A stretch of DNA of 55,484 nucleotides from Shimia abyssi (lineage in GTDB: Bacteria > Pseudomonadota > Alphaproteobacteria > Rhodobacterales > Rhodobacteraceae): NCBI RefSeq assembly GCF_003014475.1, contig NZ_PYGJ01000023.1:1-55484 (forward strand), written 5' to 3'. Within the stretch, counting starts at the first letter, position 1. Every line of letters begins with the position of its first letter. The notes below the pieces were generated by a model, which was not told where the DNA came from, searched no databases, and saw only the letters and a list, made by a program, of their open reading frames with translations. The translations under genes were made by a program, and so were the position numbers. This document shows positions 8,283 through 16,334 of this stretch, one piece after another.

Positions 8283-9781
8283 TGAACCTTGTTAGGCGCC
8301 CCTGGTCGCTTCGCTCGGAAGGTGTAGAGGAGGCCGTTTTCGGCCCCGAAGACTGTCTTCTTGGCGACTCGTTTTCCCAAACTGACCGCAAAAGCAGGCA
8401 CACTAGGCTTTTGTCGCTCGGCAATCGGGAATTGCGGCTGTTTCCCTATCCTAAAAAGGGCAGTGCGGACTTTCCTGTCCAGATTTCGGGTCTTCCGGCG
8501 CGTCCAAAAATCGGACTGGAACCCAAAACCCCCGAGGAAACGATTGCGGTCGAAGTCTCGGGACGGATGCATCGCGTCCTTGCCCGTATTGAAGAGCTGG
8601 AGGGCGCGCTTGATGATCCTGAAAACCTGTGGGAAAGACTACAAACTGCTTGGGATCGCGCGGAAGACGAAAGTAATCCCCGCATGGCCGAAATCGTGCG
8701 GCAAGCGGGCCATATCAAGCCGCATCTGCTGGAATTGGAAAAGCGTATCCGCCGGGTGCTGCGGCGCAACCGAGAGTTGACGCCTCTGGACCGTGTTCAG
8801 GAAATGGATCGCGCGTCGATGCTGTGGATGGTGCGCCAACCTGGCCGCAACACCGCCGAGCGGGCGGGGGCCGACCAGCGCGTTCTTGCTATTGTCCGTC
8901 ACGAAAATTTTGACACGCTCGAGAACAGAGTTTTCCACGCCTATCTCAAGTTAGCGTCGCATTTTGCGCGTCAATGGATCCGCGAACACAAACAGGCGCA
9001 AAGTAGCCAACGTTTTAGGTTGGTCGAGGACTATTACAGACTTTGCCGACGGTTAATCCGCGAGCTGAAAGAAATGGGTGTATCGGTCGCACCGCCAGGC
9101 ATCACGGCAAACTATGTGCTGATGGAAGACAGAGCCTATCGCGCGGTCAATGAAGCGTGGGATCGGTTGCTGCGCCAGGATAAGGCAGAGGATGAGCTAT
9201 GGGCTTGGCAAGCCGAGAGCTGGACGGACTTTTGTATTCTCGCTGTTACACTTGCCCTGTTCGGCCTGGATGAGGCGAAACTGATCTCGCAGGCACCGCT
9301 GGTCTGGATGGATGAGGCCATGCAAGGGCGAAGGTTCCTCCACGACCGGCCGCTGGCCGTGTTTTGGCTGCGCGAAAGCGACCGGATTGTTGAAGTTCAA
9401 GCGAGGCCCGAGAAGATTTCGAAGCTCCAATTTGCGGCGCGGGCCAATCTGTGGCTCCGTATCATTGATCTGAAAACAGACGCCATCCCGCGACGCATAC
9501 CTGTTTGGACACCGCATTCCTTCAACAGAATGTCCCCCGAAATCGAGGCAACGAATGCCGCGACATTGGTTCAAATGCTCCGCAATCAGCCAGGTCAGGA
9601 GATTTTACGAGAAGGGTTGATTTTGATACCTGCACATGGCGTTGCAGAAAGCAGCGAGGCGATTTCTGGTGGTGGCCGCGTCCTGGCCATATCAATGGAT
9701 GCGCGTGGGGAAACACTCAAAGAAGGCAAAAGGGTTTTGGCAAGCTTTGTGCAAACTTGCATTCAAGGGGGCGAGGCATGA
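8282..9781 (+). CDS. DUF2357-like protein, McrC-type partner of the AAA+ protein
   Basis: 499 residues, start coupled to the previous stop. The middle contains ENRVFHAYLKLASHFARQW (about 215-235) followed by a helical stretch, the hallmark of DUF2357 proteins, which accompany McrB-like ATPases and often carry a C-terminal PD-(D/E)XK nuclease as in McrC. In this protein I cannot find a convincing nuclease motif. The C-terminal third has IIDLKTD near 402 and a beta-rich tail, but not the PD...D-x-K pattern that the McrC encoded at 27557 shows clearly. It may be a structural, nuclease-dead partner, or the motif is divergent. No signal peptide or TM segment. It overlaps the following gene by four bases. 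Confidence 0.65.
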   Translation: MNLVRRPWSLRSEGVEEAVFGPEDCLLGDSFSQTDRKSRHTRLLSLGNRELRLFPYPKKGSADFPVQISGLPARPKIGLEPKTPEETIAVEVSGRMHRVLARIEELEGALDDPENLWERLQTAWDRAEDESNPRMAEIVRQAGHIKPHLLELEKRIRRVLRRNRELTPLDRVQEMDRASMLWMVRQPGRNTAERAGADQRVLAIVRHENFDTLENRVFHAYLKLASHFARQWIREHKQAQSSQRFRLVEDYYRLCRRLIRELKEMGVSVAPPGITANYVLMEDRAYRAVNEAWDRLLRQDKAEDELWAWQAESWTDFCILAVTLALFGLDEAKLISQAPLVWMDEAMQGRRFLHDRPLAVFWLRESDRIVEVQARPEKISKLQFAARANLWLRIIDLKTDAIPRRIPVWTPHSFNRMSPEIEATNAATLVQMLRNQPGQEILREGLILIPAHGVAESSEAISGGGRVLAISMDARGETLKEGKRVLASFVQTCIQGGEA

Positions 9782-12114
9782 AACGTCTTGTCGGCTATGA
9801 TCTGAATGGCTGGAGCGATTACTCAGCCCGAAACTGGCTCCAGGTGCCTGGTCAGGTAGCCATAGAAGGCCAGGAACAGACAATACACGGCGGCGTTGGT
9901 GGCGTCGTGGTGACGGTCAGAGAAATCCCGAATGGCGACAAGTTCGTCGGAGGCATGCAAGCGCTGCGCGCACCACATGGCAGAGGCGCGGGTTGGGGAG
10001 ATGTTGGCGCAGAAGAAAGCCGCTCCCCCCTGTTGCAATTGTTAGAGAGCCCTAATGACCATCTGGGCAAAATTTCCAGCGCCCTTAGTGCAATGGGAGA
10101 GGCGCGCCGAGCAACCGCCGTCCTTTCGATCCCTGATATCCCTGCATTTGGTGAAGATCACCAGGACGCACTCTTCAAATGTTTGCAAACCCTTCGACCC
10201 AGTAGACGGCTTCTGGTCTGGCGACCTGTTCTTGCCGTCTTGGCCGCTCTTGACGATTGCCCCGACCTGCCATGGGAAGACATCAAAGATATTGGAGTTG
10301 TGATCCATACGTCGCAAGGTTTCTCGTCGCAGAAGTTGCAGCTCCGCAAGGAAAAACTCTTTGCGCCCGAGAGGCGCTTCCCCGGTCGCCACCATGAATG
10401 CGATTTTGGGCTGGAAACGCTGTTGCGGCAAGCCAATGACGTATTAAAAGAACAATCCACGACTCCCCGCAAAACCGAGCATATAGAAACATCTCAGCTG
10501 CCTTGGAAACTGGCGTTGGGTCACAAGTCTGTCGCAGAGCCCCTCAGACAGTGGAATGGATCTTGGGAAGTTGTTTCACCACCGGACAAGCTCGCGCTCC
10601 GTGATGCTGCCATTCCCGAAGCCCTTGTCGAGCATCTGAAAGGATGCCAGATTATTCTGTTCCAAACCCCGGCTGTCGGTTTGGTAAGCGATTCAATAGC
10701 CCAGAAATTAGCAGCGCAATTCAGTGGTGATGTCCATTGTCTGAGACCTCAGGCCATTGCCCATGGCGCCCTGAAAGCGGCGCAACGTCTGTCCAAAAAC
10801 CAACCGGTTTACTATGACTTCCTGCCTCAGATTTCGACCATCGTTCAGGATACAGAAGGTGCCAAAAACTACGACCTTATCCCGCCGAACGCATTGTTGC
10901 CTGCAGGAAAGCCCTATCGCAGTAGTCAGCCCGCCCAACTAGGATTGTTGGCCGGCACGAAAGAAATCAAAGTGCATCTCAAGAAAGAAACCGATGCAAC
11001 GCCACGCCGCGCTGTAGTCACGCTGGCAACATCCCCCGTGGCCAATACACCTGTCGAATTGCACTTACAGCAAACACCAGCGGCTGGCAGTGCACAGCTC
11101 ACTTTGGTTTCTGAAGCCTTTTCTGGGCCGCTCATCGTGGATTGGCAGAAAGCAACTGAACTGGATCAAGGTTGGGAAGAGCTTATTGAAAGCCTGAAAC
11201 CTGAAAAGCCAACCGTGCCAAAACGATTGGTTTTACCTGTGGGCATGGGCACATGGCTAAATCAAGATAACAGACCCGGTTTGGCGGACATACTGACGCA
11301 GGAACTCTCCAAAATGAAACCTAACTGGCATGCGCTAACCGCGAAGCTATCCAGTCGAACCAATGGAGAGTTCCCTATTTCAAGCGATGGCGAATTTCCC
11401 GGTGAGTTACCCCAGTCCGTCATATGTCAGCTTGGCGACGCGATCAGCCTCGCCGAACAGGATATTCGCGAACGCCTTGCAGGAAGAGGGACTATAAACA
11501 ACCAGTCTTTGCGGTTTCTGACCTGGCTGTTTCACATGTGCCCGGAATGGATTGTTCCACATCTTGTGGATGGTGCAGAGGCAGCAACCGGTGCGCATTT
11601 TTTTGTTAAATCCGGCGGTTCACGTGGTCTTATGTTGCAGGGGATCGGCAGGACGGCCAGAGACCCAGAAAACCAGAGACGTGCCTTCGAACACCTTTTG
11701 GCATTGCCCATGAAACGGTGGAAAAAGGATCAGATCGCTTGTGCATCTTTCCTCTTATCGCGCACAGACACCGCGCCCATGTTGCTTGAACGCAACGAGG
11801 TTGAGTTCCTTGCCGAAGTCGCTGAGGCGAAAGTTTTAGAGGCCGTTGGGAGAGAGTTCACATCGGCCTACATCTATGGCCCTTTCTTGTTGGTCGGGCT
11901 AATACGTTGGCGGTTGCGCGACCCTTGGGCCCTCGTTGTCGGCAGGGACCCGATCGCCGACCGCTTATTAGCCGCCACACGAAAACTGATGGCTCATTTG
12001 TCCCGTGATGTCCGGCAAAACCGATACCACCTCGTTTTGGAACAAGTCTGCGAGGAGCTGGAAGGGCAGGGAAGCAACCCTGACATTCTGATCGACATCA
12101 ACAACATGATCTAG
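9778..12114 (+). CDS. Degenerate Hsp70-like protein with long C-terminal extension
   Basis: 778 residues from the ATG that overlaps the preceding stop (ATGA). An earlier in-frame ATG at 9505 lies deep in the upstream gene and is rejected. The order of segments follows Hsp70: LVGYDLNG at the N-terminus (phosphate-1, normally G-I-D-L-G-T-T); AVLSIPDIPAF...LRPSRRLLVWRPVLAVLAALDD at 114-165 (normally VPA.F......A...AGL..LR.I.EPTAAALAYG); IGVVIHTSQGFSSQKLQL at 172 (phosphate-2, normally DLGGGTFDV); QIILFQTPAVGLVSDSIA at 291 (normally VLVGGSSRIP.V); then YDLIPPNALLPAGKPY at 365, like the start of the Hsp70 substrate-binding beta domain. The glycines and acids that bind and hydrolyse ATP are largely replaced, so it is probably not a normal ATPase. 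Residues 470-778 are helical and unassigned. It is the last gene, followed by a terminator. Confidence 0.6.
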   Translation: MKRLVGYDLNGWSDYSARNWLQVPGQVAIEGQEQTIHGGVGGVVVTVREIPNGDKFVGGMQALRAPHGRGAGWGDVGAEESRSPLLQLLESPNDHLGKISSALSAMGEARRATAVLSIPDIPAFGEDHQDALFKCLQTLRPSRRLLVWRPVLAVLAALDDCPDLPWEDIKDIGVVIHTSQGFSSQKLQLRKEKLFAPERRFPGRHHECDFGLETLLRQANDVLKEQSTTPRKTEHIETSQLPWKLALGHKSVAEPLRQWNGSWEVVSPPDKLALRDAAIPEALVEHLKGCQIILFQTPAVGLVSDSIAQKLAAQFSGDVHCLRPQAIAHGALKAAQRLSKNQPVYYDFLPQISTIVQDTEGAKNYDLIPPNALLPAGKPYRSSQPAQLGLLAGTKEIKVHLKKETDATPRRAVVTLATSPVANTPVELHLQQTPAAGSAQLTLVSEAFSGPLIVDWQKATELDQGWEELIESLKPEKPTVPKRLVLPVGMGTWLNQDNRPGLADILTQELSKMKPNWHALTAKLSSRTNGEFPISSDGEFPGELPQSVICQLGDAISLAEQDIRERLAGRGTINNQSLRFLTWLFHMCPEWIVPHLVDGAEAATGAHFFVKSGGSRGLMLQGIGRTARDPENQRRAFEHLLALPMKRWKKDQIACASFLLSRTDTAPMLLERNEVEFLAEVAEAKVLEAVGREFTSAYIYGPFLLVGLIRWRLRDPWALVVGRDPIADRLLAATRKLMAHLSRDVRQNRYHLVLEQVCEELEGQGSNPDILIDINNMI

Positions 12115-12166
12115 GTGCGCATGCACAGAGAAAAGCACCAGCTTGCGGGCGTCACATCTAAGTCAA

Positions 12167-12202
12167 AGCCCGCCAAGACCTTTCCAAGGCGGGCTAGCTT
12201 TT
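12167..12202 (+). terminator. Rho-independent terminator after the five-gene operon
   Basis: AGCCCGCC (12167-12174) and GGCGGGCT (12188-12195) form an 8-bp GC-rich stem with a 13-nt loop, followed by AGCTTTT. It lies 53 bp after the Hsp70-like gene and has no other gene to serve on the plus strand. Confidence 0.7.
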
Positions 12203-12526
12203 CCATATTCAATGACAAAGTAACTATGTAGCGCGCGTCGCGGCGAGTGATGAGATAACATGTTCCGGGTTCTCCCGCCATTGGGCGACAACATCCGTGA
12301 CCGCAACCACCTAGGTTTTCTGCCAGACGGCATTGGCAATGATCTTACGCGGGAAACGGAAGCCCTTGAACCTCGGAATGTCGGTAGGAGTTTTTATTGC
12401 CGCTGGCTAGCGGAAACAAAACTGGCGAGCAATTTGGCAATGCCGCTGAACCTTGTCTAAGGTGTGGCCCGAAGACGAGAAGTGGAACGGTTGGGGTTTC
12501 TTCGATTGGAGGGCTTTGCGAGTGGC
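12203..12526 (-). mobile_element. Intergenic strip with an IS6-family transposase fragment
   Basis: On the minus strand, about 12390 down to 12330, a frame reads TPTDIPRFKGFRFPRKI followed by IANAVW, which resembles the N-terminus of IS6/IS26-family transposases (..RFKGFRFP..II..AV..Y). It breaks off at a stop after about 25 residues, with no DDE core. The rest of the strip has no gene I can support. A short minus-strand frame ending at 12229 (VVAVTDVVAQWRENPEHV..) and plus-strand frames at 12260 and 12453 resemble nothing I know. Confidence 0.45.
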
Positions 12527-13477
12527 CTATGAGTTTAACATCGCGAGGAATGTGCTTTCGGTGATTATCCCAATCTTTTGTCCTTGCAATGACAACTCTT
12601 CAGCGCGGCGATGTTTGCTGCTTTTGTCGTGGCCGTTCAGAAGGGTCAGATCCTGATCGCCAACGACCAACAAAGTTGTTTTGCCAGACACGGTGTTTCG
12701 GACGGTGACACCCGCATCGGCGGCCAGTTTGGCTGCGTCTGTGCGGGACATGGACAGGGATCCGGTAAAGCAGGCGACATGCCCATGCAGCGGGCCATCT
12801 TGACGCCCTTCCAGGGAGGGGGTGGCCAGAAATTTGCGCGAGGCCTTCCGCTTGGGGGCGGCCAGATCCTGAAGCGTCAGGCCGGTGCGTTCCTCGGCCA
12901 GCAGCACGACTTGCGCCGCTGCACGGGCGTCTTCTTCGGCATCGTGGTGCTGGAACTCGAGGCCCAGCTCGACTTTGAGATTGGCCAGCCCATGTCCGCC
13001 ATTGCCTTTGAACTCGGGCCAGGCGCGACGCGCCATGGTGACGCTGTCATGCCAGGTCAGGTCTGGTACCGAGAGGCCGTAAGCATGACAGGCGCTTTCG
13101 ATCGCACGCTTGTCAAAGGCGCTGTGCTGCACAAGCGGCTGGCGCGAGAGAAGCTCCTGGAAACCCGAGAGGAACCATTCAAAGTTGGGCTGCCCCTGAA
13201 CGCGGACCGCGTCGATGCCGTGCAGGTTCACGTTGAAGCTGTCGAAATGGGTTTCAGGATCAATCAACGTCCCCAAAGACATGACCGGTCCCTGTACAGG
13301 CACACAGGCCAACCCGATCTGGCAAATGCTGGAAGAGTCACTGTTGGCCGTTTCCACATCCAGAGCGATAAAGCGGAATGTTTTGTCGAACAAACTAGGT
13401 TTTTCGGTTACTGGCACATCGGGGGCGATTTGGCCCCGCGCGCCACGCAGGAAGTTTATCAGGCTCATGCTGTCCAT
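12527..13477 (-). CDS. DnaQ-like 3'-5' exonuclease with C-terminal BRCT domain
   Basis: 316 residues from the ATG at 13477; an ATG three codons later (MSLINFLRG) is equally possible because neither has a strong ribosome site. Residues 30-200 form a DEDDh exonuclease: FIALDVETAN (Exo I, D-x-E), SAFDKRAIESA (Exo II), HHDAEEDARAAA (Exo III). Residues 230-315 look like a BRCT domain (HVACFTGSLSMSRTDAAKLA..G..V..TVSGKTTLLVVGDQD). The same fusion occurs in exonuclease/epsilon-like proteins of many bacteria, probably in DNA repair rather than as the replicative proofreader. Longer upstream frame up to 13756 is the shadow of the neighbour and is rejected. Transcribed after the M48 gene, with a hairpin between. 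Confidence 0.85.
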   Translation of the reverse strand: MDSMSLINFLRGARGQIAPDVPVTEKPSLFDKTFRFIALDVETANSDSSSICQIGLACVPVQGPVMSLGTLIDPETHFDSFNVNLHGIDAVRVQGQPNFEWFLSGFQELLSRQPLVQHSAFDKRAIESACHAYGLSVPDLTWHDSVTMARRAWPEFKGNGGHGLANLKVELGLEFQHHDAEEDARAAAQVVLLAEERTGLTLQDLAAPKRKASRKFLATPSLEGRQDGPLHGHVACFTGSLSMSRTDAAKLAADAGVTVRNTVSGKTTLLVVGDQDLTLLNGHDKSSKHRRAEELSLQGQKIGIITESTFLAMLNS

Positions 13478-13491
13478 CGTGTTTGAGTTGG

Positions 13492-13518
13492 GAGCCCCCC
13501 TTATATACTTGGGGGCTC
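13492..13518. terminator. GC-rich hairpin between the M48 and exonuclease genes
   Basis: GAGCCCCC and GGGGGCTC pair around an AT-rich loop (TTATATACTT region). No long T-run follows on either strand, so it may act as a weak terminator or attenuator, or as an mRNA 3' stabiliser for the M48 gene, which ends six bases away at 13524. Confidence 0.5.
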
Positions 13519-13523
13519 TCACT

Positions 13524-14363
13524 TTACTGGCCTTTCTTCTTCTCGATTTCGGCGACTGTGGCCAAAACTGTCGCGATGCGTTTTTCGTCGGGGGGATGGG
13601 TGCCCCAGAAACTGAGTTGACCATTTGCCTCTTTTGGATTTTCAGGCCGGGCAAAGAAAAGTGAACCTTTAACTGGATCATAGCCCGCCCACATAGCGAT
13701 GTAGGTTCCCAGAACGTCTGATTCCAGTTCATAAGTCTGGCTATAGACGTGACCACCTGCTGCGGCCCCGAGCATCACGGCGTTGTTAATGTCCTGTTGT
13801 TTCAAATGTTGTGGTGTGCTGGTGTCATATGCTGCAGCGTAGGCCATCAAAGACCCCGCGATGATTGCGCCAACCGCAGCTTGCTGTTCTTTCTTTTTGA
13901 TGTGTTGTGCCAGGTGGTGCCCAACCTCGTGGCCCATCACAAAGGCCAATTCGTGCTCATTGCGGGCGTCTGCAATCATTGGCAACGTAAAGGTTACAAG
14001 CGGATTACCAGCCCGGTCGTAGGTCTGGAATGCGTTTCGATTGGGCATTTCGGTGTCCACCAGAATTTGGATGTCGCAGTTAAATCCCTCGCGATCAGCA
14101 GTGAGCTTGCGACAAAACTCTTCGGCAACGGGTTCGACTCTACGAGCGACCCGGTTGAACTGAGAAGCCGCGGCACTTGCCGAAAGCCGATTGCCAGCGC
14201 GTTGAGTCGCCTGGTTCTGTTCTTCGGCGAACATCGCACTGGCCTGACTTGAAAAAGTCGGGTCGGCCTTGGGGACGGAGTAGGTGGTACCGCAAGCGGC
14301 CATCAACGCCAAAAGCGTTCCCGCAGTCACAAGCCTCAAAGTTCTTCGAGTTCCAATTTTCAT
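13524..14363 (-). CDS. M48-family zinc metalloprotease, lipoprotein
   Basis: 279 residues from the ATG at 14363, giving MKIGTRRTLRLVTAGTLLAL and then a lipobox LMAAC, so it should be exported and lipidated at Cys-24 or so. The HEVGHH zinc motif lies near residue 145 with a downstream ELESDVLG supplying the third ligand (Glu). A short hydrophobic stretch AVGAIIAGSLMAYAAA follows the active site. M48 lipoproteins of this size (LoiP/YcaL-like) degrade misfolded envelope proteins. Upstream in-frame codons to 14486 precede the signal peptide and are not part of it. Not obviously linked to its neighbours. Confidence 0.85.
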   Translation of the reverse strand: MKIGTRRTLRLVTAGTLLALMAACGTTYSVPKADPTFSSQASAMFAEEQNQATQRAGNRLSASAAASQFNRVARRVEPVAEEFCRKLTADREGFNCDIQILVDTEMPNRNAFQTYDRAGNPLVTFTLPMIADARNEHELAFVMGHEVGHHLAQHIKKKEQQAAVGAIIAGSLMAYAAAYDTSTPQHLKQQDINNAVMLGAAAGGHVYSQTYELESDVLGTYIAMWAGYDPVKGSLFFARPENPKEANGQLSFWGTHPPDEKRIATVLATVAEIEKKKGQ

Positions 14364-14475
14364 TTGATTTTTCCGCGCAATTGATCTTTGCGCGCAGACG
14401 TACCTTAGGGCAGGCCTCGATACTTGTGAGGCGTTGCCAAAATCTTGCTTAATCCGGTCAAAGCCGATCGCACTG

Positions 14476-15129
14476 TCACCCCTCAACCACCGGATAGAAG
14501 GGTTTGCCCCAATCTTCGTGGGCGTTGTCCATCATCAGGTCGATGAACACAGGCACAAGATCAGAGAGGATTGCGACTGCGTCGCGCAATTGTTCGCGGT
14601 TGACCGAGCTGTTCCAGGTGGCGCCACCGTGGATTGTCTGATTTCGCAACACATAGAGCCGGTCGAACAGCATGGACAGGATGGTGACCGTGTCCGTTTC
14701 GGACACCGCGCGGGAGAACCGCGCCTGGGCGGAGTCAAACCGGTCTTGCCAGTTTTCGTATCCGGCCACGCCGTTGTGATATTTCCAAAAGGGCGAGAAC
14801 ACGTATTGGTTTCCCAGAAAGACGCGGATCGGGCCGGTAAACTTGGTCCAGACGGCGTTGTAGATGTGGTTTTTGGCATCGAAATCGGACAGGCGCTGAA
14901 AATAGTCGCGGAAAACTTCGCGCTCGTTCAGATCAAAGCTGTCCTGTTCAGCGGCATAAGCTGCGTTAAAGGCTACCCAGTAGAATATGAACGCCGCGTC
15001 CAGATCTTCGGTTTCTTGTTCGGCGCGGCCCAGCCAGCTGATGGCACGATGCACCCTTAGTCCGAAATCGCTGGGAAACTGATCGCGGATGGCACGCTGG
15101 CGGGTTTTAAGGGTGTCATAAACAAGCAT
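14476..15129 (-). CDS. HEPN-like protein, divergent from the WYL regulator
   Basis: 217 residues from the ATG at 15129 (MLVYDTLKTRQRAIRDQFP). It is all helical by appearance, with FIFYWVAFNAAYAAEQ near residue 48 and, near 167, RLYVLRNQTIHGGATWNS. The latter holds R-N-Q-T-I-H, the R-x4-H active-site pattern of HEPN ribonucleases, and this spacing with a preceding hydrophobic helix is typical of Apea-like/ MAE_28990-like HEPN families. HEPN proteins are metal-independent RNases, often toxins or defence effectors, but some are inactive. The gene runs divergently from the WYL regulator 82 bp away, so that regulator may control it. Frame upstream of 15129 is not included. Confidence 0.6.
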   Translation of the reverse strand: MLVYDTLKTRQRAIRDQFPSDFGLRVHRAISWLGRAEQETEDLDAAFIFYWVAFNAAYAAEQDSFDLNEREVFRDYFQRLSDFDAKNHIYNAVWTKFTGPIRVFLGNQYVFSPFWKYHNGVAGYENWQDRFDSAQARFSRAVSETDTVTILSMLFDRLYVLRNQTIHGGATWNSSVNREQLRDAVAILSDLVPVFIDLMMDNAHEDWGKPFYPVVEG

Positions 15130-15211
15130 TCTCAAAAGACCTTTTGTTTTTGATAACTTAATCTGGCGCTTTTTGGCGTCAGGTGCAATATTCTTTGGCA
15201 GGAGGCAGGGG

Positions 15212-16189
15212 ATGTCATTCGAAAAGGCCAAAGACCTGTTGCGGCTGGCGGATATGGCAGCGGCGCGGCACCGCGGTGTGTGCCTGAACGAGATCACCGC
15301 AGAGTTCGGGGTTGCACGGCGCACAGCGCAGAGGATGACGCAGGCCCTGGCCGAGGCATTCCCGCTGTCGGTAGAGGTCCACGAAGATCCCGATCGCACC
15401 CGTCGCTGGGCGATGAAGCCGAACCCGTTATCGTCGATGGCGCTGACCGGGGCGGATGAGCTGGAGGCGCTGGATGTGGCGCTGTCGCGGCTGGATGACC
15501 CCGCGGATGAACGGCAGAGAACTGCATTGTCAGCCCTGCGGGAACGGTTGCTGGCTAAGCTGACACCTGCCGAAGCGCGCCGCGCGGAAGCGGATGCCGA
15601 GGCCTTGCTGGAAGCCTATGGCATGGCGGCGCGGCCTGGCCCCGTGGCGCGGGTGGAAACGGGGGTGGTTGCAGCGATCTCTGAGGCCCTGCGCGGGCCG
15701 TTTCGGTTGTTGATCCGCTACAATGGCAGCCAAAGGTTGGTGGAGCCTTATGGGGTGCTGCTGGGGGCGCGGCGGTATCTTGTGGCGCGGCAACCGAACA
15801 AAGACGAGACGCTGCGCCATTTCCGGCTGGACCGGATCGAAGAGGCCGGCGTCACTGAGGAATGGTTTGGTCGCGACGAAGGGTTCAGTCTGGAAGAGCA
15901 CGCAAGCCGGGCGTTTGGATCGTACCACAACGATGCCCAGTACCGCGATGTGATCTGGTGGTTCGATGTCGGGGCGGTCGAGCGGGCCCAGTCCTGGGAG
16001 TTTCACCCGGGTCAGAAAACACGGCTGCTGGAGGATGGGGGGCTTGAGGTGCGGTTTCGCGCCAGTGGATGGCTGGAAATGGCCTGGCATCTTTATCAAT
16101 GGGGGGATTGCGTAGAGGTGATTGCACCAAGGGAACTGGCCGATATGGTTCATGCGGCCCGCCGGGACGATTTCGACGCACTTCCCTGA
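15212..16189 (+). CDS. WYL-domain transcriptional regulator
   Basis: 325 residues; the ATG at 15212 has GGAGGCAGGGG just upstream, better than the ORF opening at 15173. Residues 1-60 form a DeoR-type winged helix-turn-helix (LNEITAEFGVARRTAQRMTQAL). Residues 150-240 are the WYL domain (LLIRYNGSQRLVEPYGVLLGARRY...HFRLDRIEEA), which binds nucleic-acid or nucleotide ligands, and the C-terminal WCX part follows. WYL regulators such as BrxR and CapW repress phage-defence operons. It stands between the HEPN-like gene and the phosphoesterase/ATPase/helicase/McrBC genes, 145 bp ahead of the latter, which fits control of both sides. Confidence 0.85.
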   Translation: MSFEKAKDLLRLADMAAARHRGVCLNEITAEFGVARRTAQRMTQALAEAFPLSVEVHEDPDRTRRWAMKPNPLSSMALTGADELEALDVALSRLDDPADERQRTALSALRERLLAKLTPAEARRAEADAEALLEAYGMAARPGPVARVETGVVAAISEALRGPFRLLIRYNGSQRLVEPYGVLLGARRYLVARQPNKDETLRHFRLDRIEEAGVTEEWFGRDEGFSLEEHASRAFGSYHNDAQYRDVIWWFDVGAVERAQSWEFHPGQKTRLLEDGGLEVRFRASGWLEMAWHLYQWGDCVEVIAPRELADMVHAARRDDFDALP

Positions 16190-16334
16190 TGATGTTTCAC
16201 TTTTGTTCCGCATCGCAAGTGTTTTCTGAAAGCAAAGGGTCCACACTGCGACAGGTTTTGACACCCTTTGGGCGCAAATTGAGTCGGGTTGGCACCAACG
16301 GGTGCGATTCTGTTAGGACGAAGGGATTGATTTC

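Noticed and set aside
9505..9777. Upstream in-frame extension of the Hsp70-like gene
   Set aside because: It lies wholly inside the DUF2357-like gene in another frame. The ATG at 9778 overlaps the stop, as at the other junctions of the operon, and gives a start matching the Hsp70 N-terminus.
12611..13486. 291-codon open frame on the plus strand
   Set aside because: It is antisense to the exonuclease/BRCT gene, whose motifs are all in the opposite frame. It shows no recognisable domain.
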